This document shows positions 55,067 to 63,620 of a DNA stretch of 64,000 bases, one piece after another. Within the stretch, counting starts at the first letter, position 1, and every line of letters begins with the position of its first letter. A program made the translations under genes and the position numbers. This stretch comes from Nisaea sp. (GTDB lineage: Bacteria; Pseudomonadota; Alphaproteobacteria; Thalassobaculales; Thalassobaculaceae). The notes below the pieces were generated by a model. The model was not told where the DNA came from. It searched no databases and saw only the letters and a program-made list of their open reading frames with translations. Where the stretch lies: the NCBI RefSeq assembly GCF_017640745.1, contig NZ_JAEPQA010000018.1, positions 1-64,000 of the forward strand, written 5' to 3'.

Positions 55067-55660
55067 CTAGTCGAACAGGCCCTTGCGCTTGCGCTCGATG
55101 ACCGGCGTCTCGCCCGTGGTCGGCGCGTTGCCGAGCGCCGCGTTTTCCTGCAGGCGCTTCTTTTCCGCCTCGGCATCGACGACGACGCCGCGCGGCGCCT
55201 TTTCGCGCCAGAACAGCAGATTGTCGATCAGGTATTCCTCTTCGTAGACGAAGCTCTTGGTCTCCTGATTGACCGTGTTCCGGATGCCGGGCTCGGCATC
55301 GGCCGTCCTCAGCAGCTGGCGCATCTTCGACTCGCCCGGAGTCTCGCGCGAGACCGGCGTGCTCGGAGCGAACGACGGGACATTGCCGGCAGTGCCGGAA
55401 ACCGTGCTCTGGTTTCCGGAGCCGAGGACCAGCCGTTCGGCGGCTTTGGTGACGTCGCGCTCCTGCGGGCGCGGCTCGCCTGGGGTCGGCGGCCGGAGGG
55501 CGAAGTTCGGCGGCAGGCTGAGCGGCGGACGCGCCACCACCGCGAACTCGTCGGGAGACTGTTTCTTGTTGCCGATCGCGGACTGGATGTCGCTGCAGGC
55601 CTGCAGGCCGAGCGCGCCGACGCAAAGGGTGAGTCCCAGAACCCTGCCGAGCCTCAACAT
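55067..55660 (-). CDS. DUF3035 family lipoprotein
   Basis: A 197-residue predicted lipoprotein. The signal LTLCVGALGLQAC ends in a cysteine (lipobox LQAC), followed by SDIQSAIGNKKQSPDEFAVVARPPLSLPPNFALRPPTPG, which is the conserved DUF3035 region. The rest is hydrophilic and low-complexity. The ATG at 55660 (MLRLGRVLG) has GGAG upstream. It lies immediately downstream of lspA, the signal peptidase that would cleave it, a typical alphaproteobacterial arrangement. Function unknown; an outer membrane location is likely. Confidence 0.9.
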   Translation of the reverse strand: MLRLGRVLGLTLCVGALGLQACSDIQSAIGNKKQSPDEFAVVARPPLSLPPNFALRPPTPGEPRPQERDVTKAAERLVLGSGNQSTVSGTAGNVPSFAPSTPVSRETPGESKMRQLLRTADAEPGIRNTVNQETKSFVYEEEYLIDNLLFWREKAPRGVVVDAEAEKKRLQENAALGNAPTTGETPVIERKRKGLFD

Positions 55661-55692
55661 GCCAATTTCACTCCGGTCTCTCGCTTTCCGCG

Positions 55693-56211
55693 TCACTCGC
55701 CGCTCCCCTTCGAGATATGGGCATCCGCCCCTCGCGAGTCACCCAGAAAGCTGTCAAACAGCAAAAACACCACGCCGATGGATATCGCACTATCGGCAAT
55801 ATTGAAAGCGGGCCAGTGATAGCCGGCAAAGTGCCAGTCGATGAAATCCACCACGGCGTGGAAGCGGATCCGGTCGATCACGTTGCCGATCGCGCCGCCG
55901 ATGATCAGCCCGAGCGAGATCCGCAGCAGCGGGCTGGTCGCCTTCGAGAGCCAGATCCCGAGACCGATCACCACCGCCACGGCGAAAGCCGAGAGATAAT
56001 AGGGCGTCATCGGATGGTCGCTCGCCATCAGGCCGAAGCTGACGCCCCGGTTCCAGACAGCGACCAGATTGAAGAACGGGGTCACCTCGACCACGCGCCC
56101 GTCCTGGAAAATGGTCGCAAGCGCCCATTGCTTGGTCGCCTGATCGGCCAGCACGACCAGCAGGGCCAGCAGCCCGCCAAGCTTCAGACTGCGTTTCGCG
56201 GCGTCCGTCAC
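55693..56211 (-). CDS. lspA: Lipoprotein signal peptidase
   Basis: A 172-residue, four-helix inner membrane aspartyl peptidase that cleaves prolipoproteins. Motifs are DQATKQWA, NLVAVWNRGVSFGL, GNVIDRIRFHAVVDFID (first catalytic Asp) and FNIADSAISIGV (second). I chose GTG 56211, four bases after the ileS stop; a GTG at 56256 inside ileS would add 15 residues (PTLSVPSKPPPNRP) of doubtful value. It is co-transcribed with ileS and the DUF3035 lipoprotein, its presumable substrate. Confidence 0.94.
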   Translation of the reverse strand: MTDAAKRSLKLGGLLALLVVLADQATKQWALATIFQDGRVVEVTPFFNLVAVWNRGVSFGLMASDHPMTPYYLSAFAVAVVIGLGIWLSKATSPLLRISLGLIIGGAIGNVIDRIRFHAVVDFIDWHFAGYHWPAFNIADSAISIGVVFLLFDSFLGDSRGADAHISKGSGE

Positions 56212-56215
56212 CGGT

Positions 56216-59023
56216 CTATTCGGCGGCGGTTTCGAGGGAACCGACAGCGTCGGCACAACGACCGCAGACCGGCGGCTCCGTCACTTCCGGCAGAACCTTC
56301 CAGCAGCGCTCGCACTTGCCGCCGTCGGCCAGCGCCGGAACCACGCCGACGCCCGCGACATCCTCGAGACGGAAGGCTTCGGCCGGCGCCTCTCCGACGA
56401 TCAGCTCGGCATCAGAGGTGATGAAGAGTTCGGCCGCGTCGAGACCCTCGAACGCTTTGAGGGCCGCCTCGCCGACATAGACCTTCGGAGCCGCCTGCAG
56501 GGAGGAACCGATGCGCTTCTGGTTGCGCTCGATTTCGAGCGCGCCGGTGACGACCCGCCGGACATTGCGGATCTCGGCCCAGCGCGCGGCGACCGCCTCG
56601 TTCCGCCATTCGGCCGGGGTCTCCGGGAAGGTGCGGAGATGCACCGACTCTTCCGGGCCGGTGCCGCGGGTCATCCAGGCCTCTTCCGCGGTGAAGCAGA
56701 GCACCGGGGCGAGCCAGGCGGTGAGCCGGCTGAAGATCTCGTCAAGCACGGTGCGCGCAGCACGGCGGCGGATGGAGTCCGGCCGGTCGCAATAGAAGCT
56801 GTCCTTGCGGATATCGAAATAGAAGGCCGAGAGATCGACCGCGCAGAAATTGTGCAGCTGGGTGAAGAGCGTGTGGAAATCGAACGCGTCCACCCGGTCG
56901 CGGATCATCGCGTCCAGTTCCCAGAGCCGGTGCAGCACCCAACGCTCCAGTTCCGGCATCTCGGCGACGGACAGCCGCTCCGCCTCGGTGAAGCCGTCGA
57001 GATTGCCGAGCAGATAGCGCAGCGTGTTGCGCAGACGGCGATACTGGTCGGCCTGGTGCTTCAGGATCTCCTTGCCGATGCGCAGATCCTCGGAATAGTC
57101 CGAGTTCACCACCCAGAGGCGCAGGATGTCGGCGCCGCTCTGGTCGATGACGTCCTGCGGCGCAGTGACGTTGCCGAGCGACTTCGACATCTTGCGGCCG
57201 TTCTCGTCGAGCACGAAGCCGTGGGTCAGCACCGCATCATAGGGCGCGCGTCCGCGGGTGCCGCAGCTCTCCAGCAGCGAGGAATGGAACCAGCCGCGAT
57301 GCTGGTCCGAGCCCTCAAGATAGAGGTCGGCCGGCCATTTCAGTTCGGGACGGGCTTCGAGCACGAAGGAATGGGTCGAGCCGCTCTCGAACCAGACCTC
57401 GACGATGTCCTTGTTCTGCTCGTAGTCGTCGGCGTTGTACTTGTTGCCGAGGAAGCGGGACGGGTCGCTGGTGAACCAGGCGTCCGAGCCTTCCTCCTCG
57501 AAGATGGCGCCGATCCGGTCGATGACCTCCTGGTCGCGCAGCATCTCGCCGGTCTTCTTCTCGACGAAGACCGGGATCGGCACGCCCCAGGCACGCTGGC
57601 GGCTGATGCACCAGTCCGGCCGCTGCTCGATCATGGCGCGGAGCCGCGTCTGGCCGGCCTGCGGCACGAAGCGGGTCTCGTCGATCGCCTTCAGCGCGTT
57701 CAGCCGGAGATCGTTCGTCTCCATGGAGATGAACCATTGCGGCGTGTTGCGGAAGATCAGCGGCGCCTTGGAGCGCCAGGAATGCGGATAGGAGTGGGTG
57801 ATGCTGCCGCGCGCCAGAAGACCGCCCGCATCGCGGATGATGGCGGAGATCTTCAGATTGTCTTCCAGCACATGCATGCCGGCGAAGAGCGGGACGTGAT
57901 CGTAGAAATAACCGTCGTCGCCCACGGTCTGCGGGATCTCGAGGCCGTTCGCCTGGCCGAGCACGAAGTCGTCCGCGCCATGGCCCGGCGCGATATGGAC
58001 GAAGCCGGTACCTGCGTCGGTGGTGACGAAATCGCCGAGCAGCAGCGGAACGTCGTAATCGTAGCCCTGGCCGCGCAGCGGATGGGCGAGGATCGAGCCG
58101 GCGATCTCGGCGCCGGTGACGCGCGCCAGTTCCGCGACCTCCTCGATCTTGCCCGCCTGCTTGACGGAATCGAGCAGATCGGCGGCGACGACCAGCTTCT
58201 CGCCGACCTCGGCGAGGCTGCCTTCGGCGACCGCCTTCACCTCAACGACGACATAGACGAACTCCTCGCCGCCCGCGACCGCGCGGTTGCCCGCCATGGT
58301 CCAGGGGGTGGTCGTCCAGATCACCACGGATGCGCCTTCGAGGGCCGGATGCTTCGGCTTCACCACCTTGAAGCGGACATGGATCGTGGTCGACTTGTGG
58401 TCGTGATACTCGACCTCGGCATCGGCCAGCGCGGTCTTCTCGACCACCGACCACATGACCGGCTTGGCCCCCTTGTAGAGGCCGCCATTCATCACGAACT
58501 TGCCGATCTCGCGGGCGATCTGCGCCTCGGCCGGGAAGGTCATGGTGAGATAGGGGTCTTCCCAGTTGCCGCCGACCCCGAGGCGCTTGAACTCCTCGGT
58601 CTGCACATCGACCCATTTCTGGGCGAACTCGCGGCATTCGCGGCGGAACTCGACGACCGGGACATTGTCCTTGTCGAGACCCTTCTCGCGATACTGTTCC
58701 TCGATCTTCCACTCGATCGGCAGGCCGTGGCAGTCCCAGCCGGGGACGTAGTTCGCGTCCTTGCCGAGCATCTGCTGCGAGCGGTTGATCACGTCCTTCA
58801 ACACCTTGTTGAGCGCGTGACCCATATGCAGGTGGCCGTTGGCGTAGGGCGGGCCGTCATGGAGGATGAACTTCTCGGCGCCGGAGCGGCTCTCGCGCAG
58901 CTTCTTCTGCAGGCCGATCTTCTCCCAATGCGCCAGAATTTCGGGCTCGCGGGTCGGCAGGTTGCCGCGCATCGGGAAGTCGGTCTTCGGCAGAAAGACG
59001 GTCGTCTTGTAGTCCACGCTCAT
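56216..59023 (-). CDS. ileS: Isoleucyl-tRNA synthetase
   Basis: A 935-residue class Ia synthetase. The HIGH motif is HLHMGH in PPYANGHLHMGHALNK, and the KMSKS motif is intact in ENGRKMSKSLGN. The editing domain (WTTTPWTMAGNRA, GTGFVHIAPGHG) is complete. The C-terminal zinc site is CERCWKV and VCGRCADAV. It ligates Ile to tRNA-Ile and edits Val. The ATG at 59023 (MSVDYKTTVFLP) is preferred over an upstream one. It lies between ribF and lspA, a common order. Confidence 0.97.
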   Translation of the reverse strand: MSVDYKTTVFLPKTDFPMRGNLPTREPEILAHWEKIGLQKKLRESRSGAEKFILHDGPPYANGHLHMGHALNKVLKDVINRSQQMLGKDANYVPGWDCHGLPIEWKIEEQYREKGLDKDNVPVVEFRRECREFAQKWVDVQTEEFKRLGVGGNWEDPYLTMTFPAEAQIAREIGKFVMNGGLYKGAKPVMWSVVEKTALADAEVEYHDHKSTTIHVRFKVVKPKHPALEGASVVIWTTTPWTMAGNRAVAGGEEFVYVVVEVKAVAEGSLAEVGEKLVVAADLLDSVKQAGKIEEVAELARVTGAEIAGSILAHPLRGQGYDYDVPLLLGDFVTTDAGTGFVHIAPGHGADDFVLGQANGLEIPQTVGDDGYFYDHVPLFAGMHVLEDNLKISAIIRDAGGLLARGSITHSYPHSWRSKAPLIFRNTPQWFISMETNDLRLNALKAIDETRFVPQAGQTRLRAMIEQRPDWCISRQRAWGVPIPVFVEKKTGEMLRDQEVIDRIGAIFEEEGSDAWFTSDPSRFLGNKYNADDYEQNKDIVEVWFESGSTHSFVLEARPELKWPADLYLEGSDQHRGWFHSSLLESCGTRGRAPYDAVLTHGFVLDENGRKMSKSLGNVTAPQDVIDQSGADILRLWVVNSDYSEDLRIGKEILKHQADQYRRLRNTLRYLLGNLDGFTEAERLSVAEMPELERWVLHRLWELDAMIRDRVDAFDFHTLFTQLHNFCAVDLSAFYFDIRKDSFYCDRPDSIRRRAARTVLDEIFSRLTAWLAPVLCFTAEEAWMTRGTGPEESVHLRTFPETPAEWRNEAVAARWAEIRNVRRVVTGALEIERNQKRIGSSLQAAPKVYVGEAALKAFEGLDAAELFITSDAELIVGEAPAEAFRLEDVAGVGVVPALADGGKCERCWKVLPEVTEPPVCGRCADAVGSLETAAE

Positions 59024-59063
59024 CGGTTTTCTCTCTGGGCGGACCGTCCCGGCCCGCACCCTC

Positions 59064-59996
59064 TTATCCGGACAGTTTCTCCCGCGCGACCTCCGCGTCG
59101 CGCGCGATTTGCGCCTTCAGTTCGTCGAGGCCGCTAAATTTCATTTCCGGGCGGATAAAGTCAATGAATTGCACGCGGAGTTTGCGCCCGTAAAGATCGG
59201 GCGCGACGTCGAACAGATTGACCTCAAGCAGTGGCCCCCGGTCATTCACCGTCGGACGACGCCCGAAATTCGCGACGCCATTCCACCAGTCCCCGCCCCG
59301 GACGTCCCGCGCCCGCACCGCATAGACGCCGTGCGCCGGATGCAGAATATCGGCGAGTTGCAGGTTGGCGGTCGGGAACCCGATCGTCCGTCCGCGCTGG
59401 TCGCCCTTGATCACTTCGGCCTCGACCTCCCAGGGACGGCCGAGCAGCGTCGCCGCGCCGCGTGGATCACCTTCCTTCAGGCACTGGCGCACGCGGCTCG
59501 AGGAATAGACCGCGCCATCCTCTTCCGTCACCGCATCCACCACCGAAACGCCGAAGCCGAGCCGGATGCCGAATTCCTGCAGCATCTCGGGCGTGCCGCG
59601 GCGGCGATGGCCAAAGAAAAAGTCGTGGCCGATAATGACATGCCGGAGCCCGAGGCCGCGATGCAGCACCTGCGTGATGAAATCTTCCGCCGAGAGGTGC
59701 GAGAAAGCCTCGTCAAAGCCAAGCTCGAACAGGAGATTGACGCCAAGCGCGGCGATCGCTTCGGCGCGCAGCGCGGCACTCGTCAGCCGGAAAGCCTGCG
59801 CGTCCGGCTGGAACAGCATGCGCGGATGAGGCTCGAAGGTGAGCACGGCCGCCGGCACGCCGGCGAGATGCGCCGCGCGCTGGGCCTGCCCGATCACCGC
59901 CTTGTGGCCGAGATGGACCCCGTCGAAATTTCCGACAGCGGCGATCGCGCCGCGATCGTCCGAGGTGACGTCCCCGAGACTCCGAATTATCCGCAT
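59064..59996 (-). CDS. ribF: Bifunctional riboflavin kinase / FAD synthetase
   Basis: A 310-residue enzyme making FMN then FAD. The N-terminal adenylyltransferase shows AAVGNFDGVHLGHKAVIG and LRHVIIGHDFFFGHRRRGT. The C-terminal kinase shows GRTIGFPTANLQLADILHPAHGVYAV and VNLFDVAPDLYGRKLRVQFIDFIRPE. Flavin supply suits the flavoproteins CoxM and the glutamate-synthase-like protein, though it is a housekeeping enzyme. ileS starts about 40 bases downstream of its stop. Confidence 0.96.
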   Translation of the reverse strand: MRIIRSLGDVTSDDRGAIAAVGNFDGVHLGHKAVIGQAQRAAHLAGVPAAVLTFEPHPRMLFQPDAQAFRLTSAALRAEAIAALGVNLLFELGFDEAFSHLSAEDFITQVLHRGLGLRHVIIGHDFFFGHRRRGTPEMLQEFGIRLGFGVSVVDAVTEEDGAVYSSSRVRQCLKEGDPRGAATLLGRPWEVEAEVIKGDQRGRTIGFPTANLQLADILHPAHGVYAVRARDVRGGDWWNGVANFGRRPTVNDRGPLLEVNLFDVAPDLYGRKLRVQFIDFIRPEMKFSGLDELKAQIARDAEVAREKLSG

Positions 59997-60008
59997 GTTC
60001 CAGCCATC

Positions 60009-60485
60009 CTATCGCGGACGGCTGGGTACCATGATCAGTGCGTCGCCGTCGATCACCAACTGCTCGTTGACGTAGCAGCGCGTGGCGAACAGGACGCGGC
60101 TTTTCTCTTCATGGATCTCGAGCACCTCGATCTCCGCCTTGACCTCGTCCTCGTAGCGGACCGGAGCGACGAATTTCAGGTTCTGCTTCAGGTAGACGCT
60201 GCCCTGTCCCGGCATGACCGTTCCGAACAGTGTCGAGAAAAAGCCGGCGGAAAGCATCCCGTGCACGATGCGCTCGCGGAAGATCGTCCCGCGCGCGTAA
60301 TCCTCGTCGAAATGGATCGGGTTGCGGTCTCCGGAGACGCTGGCGAATTGTTCGACCATGGCTCCCGTAACCTTCCGGCTGAATTCGGCGCGCATTCCCG
60401 GAGCAAGGTCCTCGAGAAAATAGCGGCCGATCTTCTCCGGTGCGTGGGACACGACCGGCGACATCATGGCTCCGTCGGGGGACAT
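60009..60485 (-). CDS. MaoC-like (R)-specific enoyl-CoA hydratase (PhaJ-like)
   Basis: A 158-residue hot-dog fold hydratase. The catalytic Asp and His lie in SVSGDRNPIHFDEDYA, and FRERIVHGMLSAGFFSTLFG is the conserved helix. YLKQNLKFVAPVRYEDEV is also family-typical. It hydrates trans-2-enoyl-CoA to (R)-3-hydroxyacyl-CoA, feeding polyhydroxyalkanoate synthesis or a related path. It starts 13 bases before ribF on the same strand. A TGC-rich element like that bound by PhaR lies upstream at 60507. Confidence 0.86.
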   Translation of the reverse strand: MSPDGAMMSPVVSHAPEKIGRYFLEDLAPGMRAEFSRKVTGAMVEQFASVSGDRNPIHFDEDYARGTIFRERIVHGMLSAGFFSTLFGTVMPGQGSVYLKQNLKFVAPVRYEDEVKAEIEVLEIHEEKSRVLFATRCYVNEQLVIDGDALIMVPSRPR

Positions 60486-60506
60486 CCTGACTCCGTCAAT
60501 TTATTG

Positions 60507-60518
60507 TGCAGTGCAGCA
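60507..60518. promoter_or_regulatory. Possible PhaR-type TGC-rich operator
   Basis: TGCAGTGCAGCA (60507-60518), preceded by TTG, contains TGCA-G-TGCA and resembles the TGC-rich sites bound by the polyhydroxyalkanoate regulator PhaR. It lies in the short divergent spacer between the PhaJ-like gene and the MhpD-family gene, 22 bases from the PhaJ start. Confidence 0.35.
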
Positions 60519-60599
60519 AAACAAATATAGCCGTGGAGCCGAAAGCGCTCAACTGCTTAGATGGAAAAAACGACGGAATTTCACGAGGAAATGCATCAA

Positions 60600-61373
60600 A
60601 TGAAAGACTCGGCGCGCCTGACGGAGCTGATTCTCGCGGCCAGACTTGACGGGAAGATGCCTGCCCCGACCCGGGACTGGTACGGCAACACCGATATCGA
60701 GGACGCTTACAGAATTCAGGAAACGGTTCTGAAGGAGATGCTCCGCCGGCGCGGCGGAAAGATCATCGGGCACAAGGTCGGCTGCACCAATCAGGGCGCA
60801 CGGGATCTGCTCCAGCTCGACGGGCCGTTCCACGGCGCGCTTCTCTCCGGGACCGCCACCGAAAGTCCAGCCCGCATCTCCAAGGACGATTATCCATTCA
60901 TCATCCTGGAGCCGGAGTTCGCCCTCAGGATCGGCACCGCCTTACGTCCCGGCGACCGGACGCACACGGCGGAGAGCGTCGCAGCGTCGGTCGATGCGAT
61001 CGTGCCGGCCATCGAAATCGTCTCGTCCTGCCACGACGAATGGACCGAGGCCGGCCCCGCCCTGCTGATCGCCGACAACGGATCCTCCTACGGCTGGGTC
61101 CGCGGCGAGCCCGTGACCGACTGGGATCCCGAGATGCTGATGAGCGCCACGGTATCGCTCTCGGTCGGTAAGCATCACGTCGCTTCGGGCAACGCCGCCA
61201 ATGTCGATGGCGGACCGCTCGGGGTCCTCGCCTGGGTGGCCAACAGACTCCCGCTGGAGCCGGGCGCCTATGTCAGCACGGGTACGGCGACCAGTGTTCA
61301 TTTCGCCGAACGCGGAGACATGGTGGTCGCGCATTTCGGCCCGTTCGGCGAGGTCGAGGTGGAGATCGCCTGA
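60600..61373 (+). CDS. 2-keto-4-pentenoate hydratase (MhpD) family protein
   Basis: A 257-residue protein of the fumarylacetoacetase-like fold. KIIGHKVGCTNQGARDLLQLDGP is the substrate region, and the metal ligands are expected in ILEPEFALRIG (ExE) and AIEIVSSCHDEW. It hydrates 2-oxopent-4-enoate-type acids or decarboxylates 4-oxalocrotonate. I chose the third in-frame ATG (60600) because GAGGAA lies nine bases upstream; an ATG at 60561 is possible. No meta-cleavage pathway genes are adjacent, so the true substrate is unclear. Confidence 0.85.
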   Translation: MKDSARLTELILAARLDGKMPAPTRDWYGNTDIEDAYRIQETVLKEMLRRRGGKIIGHKVGCTNQGARDLLQLDGPFHGALLSGTATESPARISKDDYPFIILEPEFALRIGTALRPGDRTHTAESVAASVDAIVPAIEIVSSCHDEWTEAGPALLIADNGSSYGWVRGEPVTDWDPEMLMSATVSLSVGKHHVASGNAANVDGGPLGVLAWVANRLPLEPGAYVSTGTATSVHFAERGDMVVAHFGPFGEVEVEIA

Positions 61374-61383
61374 GAACGCGGGA

Positions 61384-61938
61384 TCAGTCCCCGTTGAATG
61401 GCAGGAGCTGCTCCGGTGGAAAGGAGAGCGCCACGCCCTGCACGCTGCAGGACAGGATGACATTCGCTTCCTTGCCGTGGCCCGGGCAGGGAAGCTTGAC
61501 CACGGTCCATTCCGATACGCGCCCGTAACTCGTGACCATGCCGGCGTTCGTGCCGATCGCGGGCAGGGCGAGAATGTTCCGGTAGAATGGGATGAGATCG
61601 TGTTCGGCGATTGCCGGCGACTGGCTCAGCGGCTGGTTCGTCTCGTCGATCCCGAGCCGGTCCACAAGCTCGGTGCCCCAGAGCCGGCAGCGCATGTCGA
61701 ACGGCACTTCGGATATCTGCTCGTCGACATGGATCCAGCCGTACCAGCCCCGGAAGTCGTAGAAATCGAAGGCCGACCAGGACGGCAGTTCCGTTCCCTG
61801 CCATTTGCTCCGCCAGATCTCGACGAAGGCGCCAAGCGGGCCGAACCGTTCGCTCGGCGCGTCGAGCGGATGCAGGCCGAATTGCCGGCCTGCGCCCGAC
61901 TGCGGCAGGACGAACGGTTTCCAGGGTTTCGCGTTCAA
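61384..61938 (-). CDS. PAS_5 (PF07310) family protein
   Basis: A 184-residue single-domain protein. LPSWSAFDFYDFRGWYGWIHVDEQ, FDMRCRLWGTELVDRLGID and the C-terminal PFYRNILALPAIG match the alphaproteobacterial PAS_5 family. These stand-alone PAS-like proteins have no output domain. The ligand and partner are not known. It is convergent with the MhpD-family gene and is followed on the same strand, across 62 bases, by the amidase. Confidence 0.85.
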   Translation of the reverse strand: MNAKPWKPFVLPQSGAGRQFGLHPLDAPSERFGPLGAFVEIWRSKWQGTELPSWSAFDFYDFRGWYGWIHVDEQISEVPFDMRCRLWGTELVDRLGIDETNQPLSQSPAIAEHDLIPFYRNILALPAIGTNAGMVTSYGRVSEWTVVKLPCPGHGKEANVILSCSVQGVALSFPPEQLLPFNGD

Positions 61939-62000
61939 GGCGGCTCCGATCTTGGTGGACTGAGTCTATCTCAGGCGCAGCCTTTTTGCGAAAACAGTAA

Positions 62001-63413
62001 TCAAACAGGGTCGATCGGCACCGCCGCCGCATGACCGATCTCCGCTTCGAGCAGGGCCGCGGCGGAGAGCAGGCCCGCTTCGTCGCGCGGTCCTCCGACG
62101 ACCTGCAGGCCGACCGGAAGCCCTTCGGCGGTGAAGCCTGCCGGAATGGACAATGCGGGGAAGGTCGTCAGGGTGATCGCATAGGCCATGGTCAGCCACT
62201 CGACGTAATTGTCGAAGGTGTGGCCGTCGCAGACCTCGACATAACGCTGCTCGACCGGATAGGGGCCGACGCAGGTCGCGGGCGAGAGCAGGAGATCGTA
62301 GGTTTCGAAGAAATCGACCGCGCGCTGGATATAGGCGCCGCGTGCGAGCTGGACCCGGGTGAAGTCCTCGAGGCTGTATTCCAGCGCCTTCTCGATGTTC
62401 CAGACCACTTCCGGCTTCATCTTGTCGCGATGCGCGTCCAGAAGCTTTTTCTTGGTCATGTAGAACCCTTCGGCGCGCAGGGCCTGGAAGATCTCCTGCA
62501 CATCGTGGAAGTCCGGATGCGCCTCCTCGACCTTGACGCCGAGCGCTTCGAATTTGAGCGCGGCGGCCTCGCAGATCTTCGCCACTTCCGGGTCGACCGG
62601 CGTGCAGCCGAGATCCCGCGAGAAGGCGACCCGCTTCGGCAGCCGCTGCGCGTTAACGGCATCGACAAAGCTTTCGGCCGGACGGGCGAGCGAGATCGGG
62701 TCGCGCGGATGTTCGCCGGACATGGCGTCGAGCATCAGCGCGACGTCGGCGACGTTGCGGGCCATCGGGCCGGCGACCGGGAGATTCGCGAACGGCGTGG
62801 CGGACGGTCCGCGCGCGACCCGGCCCGGGCTCGGACGGAGGCCGACAATGGAGCAGAAGCTCGCGGGATTGCGCAGCGAGCCGCCGGTATCGGAGCCCTG
62901 CGCGAGCCAGGCGGTCCCGGAGGCCAGCGCGGCGGCCGAGCCGCCGGACGATCCGGCGACACTGCGCTTCTGGTTCCAGGGATTGAGCGTGGTCCCGAGA
63001 ACTTCATTGAAGGTATTGCCGCCGGCGCCGAATTCCGGCGTGTTCGCCTTGGCGTAGACCACCCCGCCGTTCTTCTCCAGCGTCTCGACGACGATGTCGG
63101 ACTTCGTCGGAATATGGTCGGCGAAGATCGGCGAGCCGAAGGTGGTCCGCACCCCTTTCACTTCTTCCAGGTCCTTGATCGCGACCGGGATGCCGAGCAG
63201 TTCCCCGCGATCCGCGACGGGCTTTTCCATCAGCGCTTTGGCGTGGTCGCGCGCGCGCTCGAAGCACAGCGTCGGCAGCGCGTTGATTCTCGGCTCGACC
63301 GCGGAGATCCGCGCCTCCAACGCGTCCAGCAGGTCGAGCGGAGTGACCTCGCCCCTGGCCAGCAGATTGCGGATTTCGGTCGCGGTTTTCCAGATCAGGG
63401 AACTATCGGTCAT
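62001..63413 (-). CDS. Amidase signature family hydrolase
   Basis: A 470-residue amidase with a Lys in VAIKDLEEVKG, cis-Ser in SVAGSSGGSAAAL and nucleophile Ser in GSDTGGSLRNPASFC. It lacks a signal peptide. The ATG at 63413 (MTDSSLIWKTATEIRN) is preferred over one nine codons upstream. It is distinct in sequence from the amidase at 22478 and not linked to a transporter. Its divergent neighbour is an Ldh-family dehydrogenase. The amide substrate is unknown, and an aspartyl/glutamyl-tRNA amidotransferase role is unlikely without gatB/gatC. Confidence 0.91.
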   Translation of the reverse strand: MTDSSLIWKTATEIRNLLARGEVTPLDLLDALEARISAVEPRINALPTLCFERARDHAKALMEKPVADRGELLGIPVAIKDLEEVKGVRTTFGSPIFADHIPTKSDIVVETLEKNGGVVYAKANTPEFGAGGNTFNEVLGTTLNPWNQKRSVAGSSGGSAAALASGTAWLAQGSDTGGSLRNPASFCSIVGLRPSPGRVARGPSATPFANLPVAGPMARNVADVALMLDAMSGEHPRDPISLARPAESFVDAVNAQRLPKRVAFSRDLGCTPVDPEVAKICEAAALKFEALGVKVEEAHPDFHDVQEIFQALRAEGFYMTKKKLLDAHRDKMKPEVVWNIEKALEYSLEDFTRVQLARGAYIQRAVDFFETYDLLLSPATCVGPYPVEQRYVEVCDGHTFDNYVEWLTMAYAITLTTFPALSIPAGFTAEGLPVGLQVVGGPRDEAGLLSAAALLEAEIGHAAAVPIDPV

Positions 63414-63620
63414 TGGGTACTCCGGGCGCATTGCACGCATGTGACTCGTAAGGCAGGGAGGCGCAGCTTATAGCAATGTCCCGCGCCTGCAATTGTACTC
63501 CGCGTGGATGGTCTCGTGCCCGCCGGGCGAAGGCGGGCGCGTTGACACCGCACATCGCATCGTCGCAAGGTCTGACCTCCTCCAGACCACCCGAGACCCG
63601 ATCCTCCCGGAGACCGAGAT

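Noticed and set aside
56639-59137. 832-codon plus-strand frame opposite ileS
   Set aside because: Antisense shadow of ileS, rich in Asp/His/Arg/Leu and without motifs.
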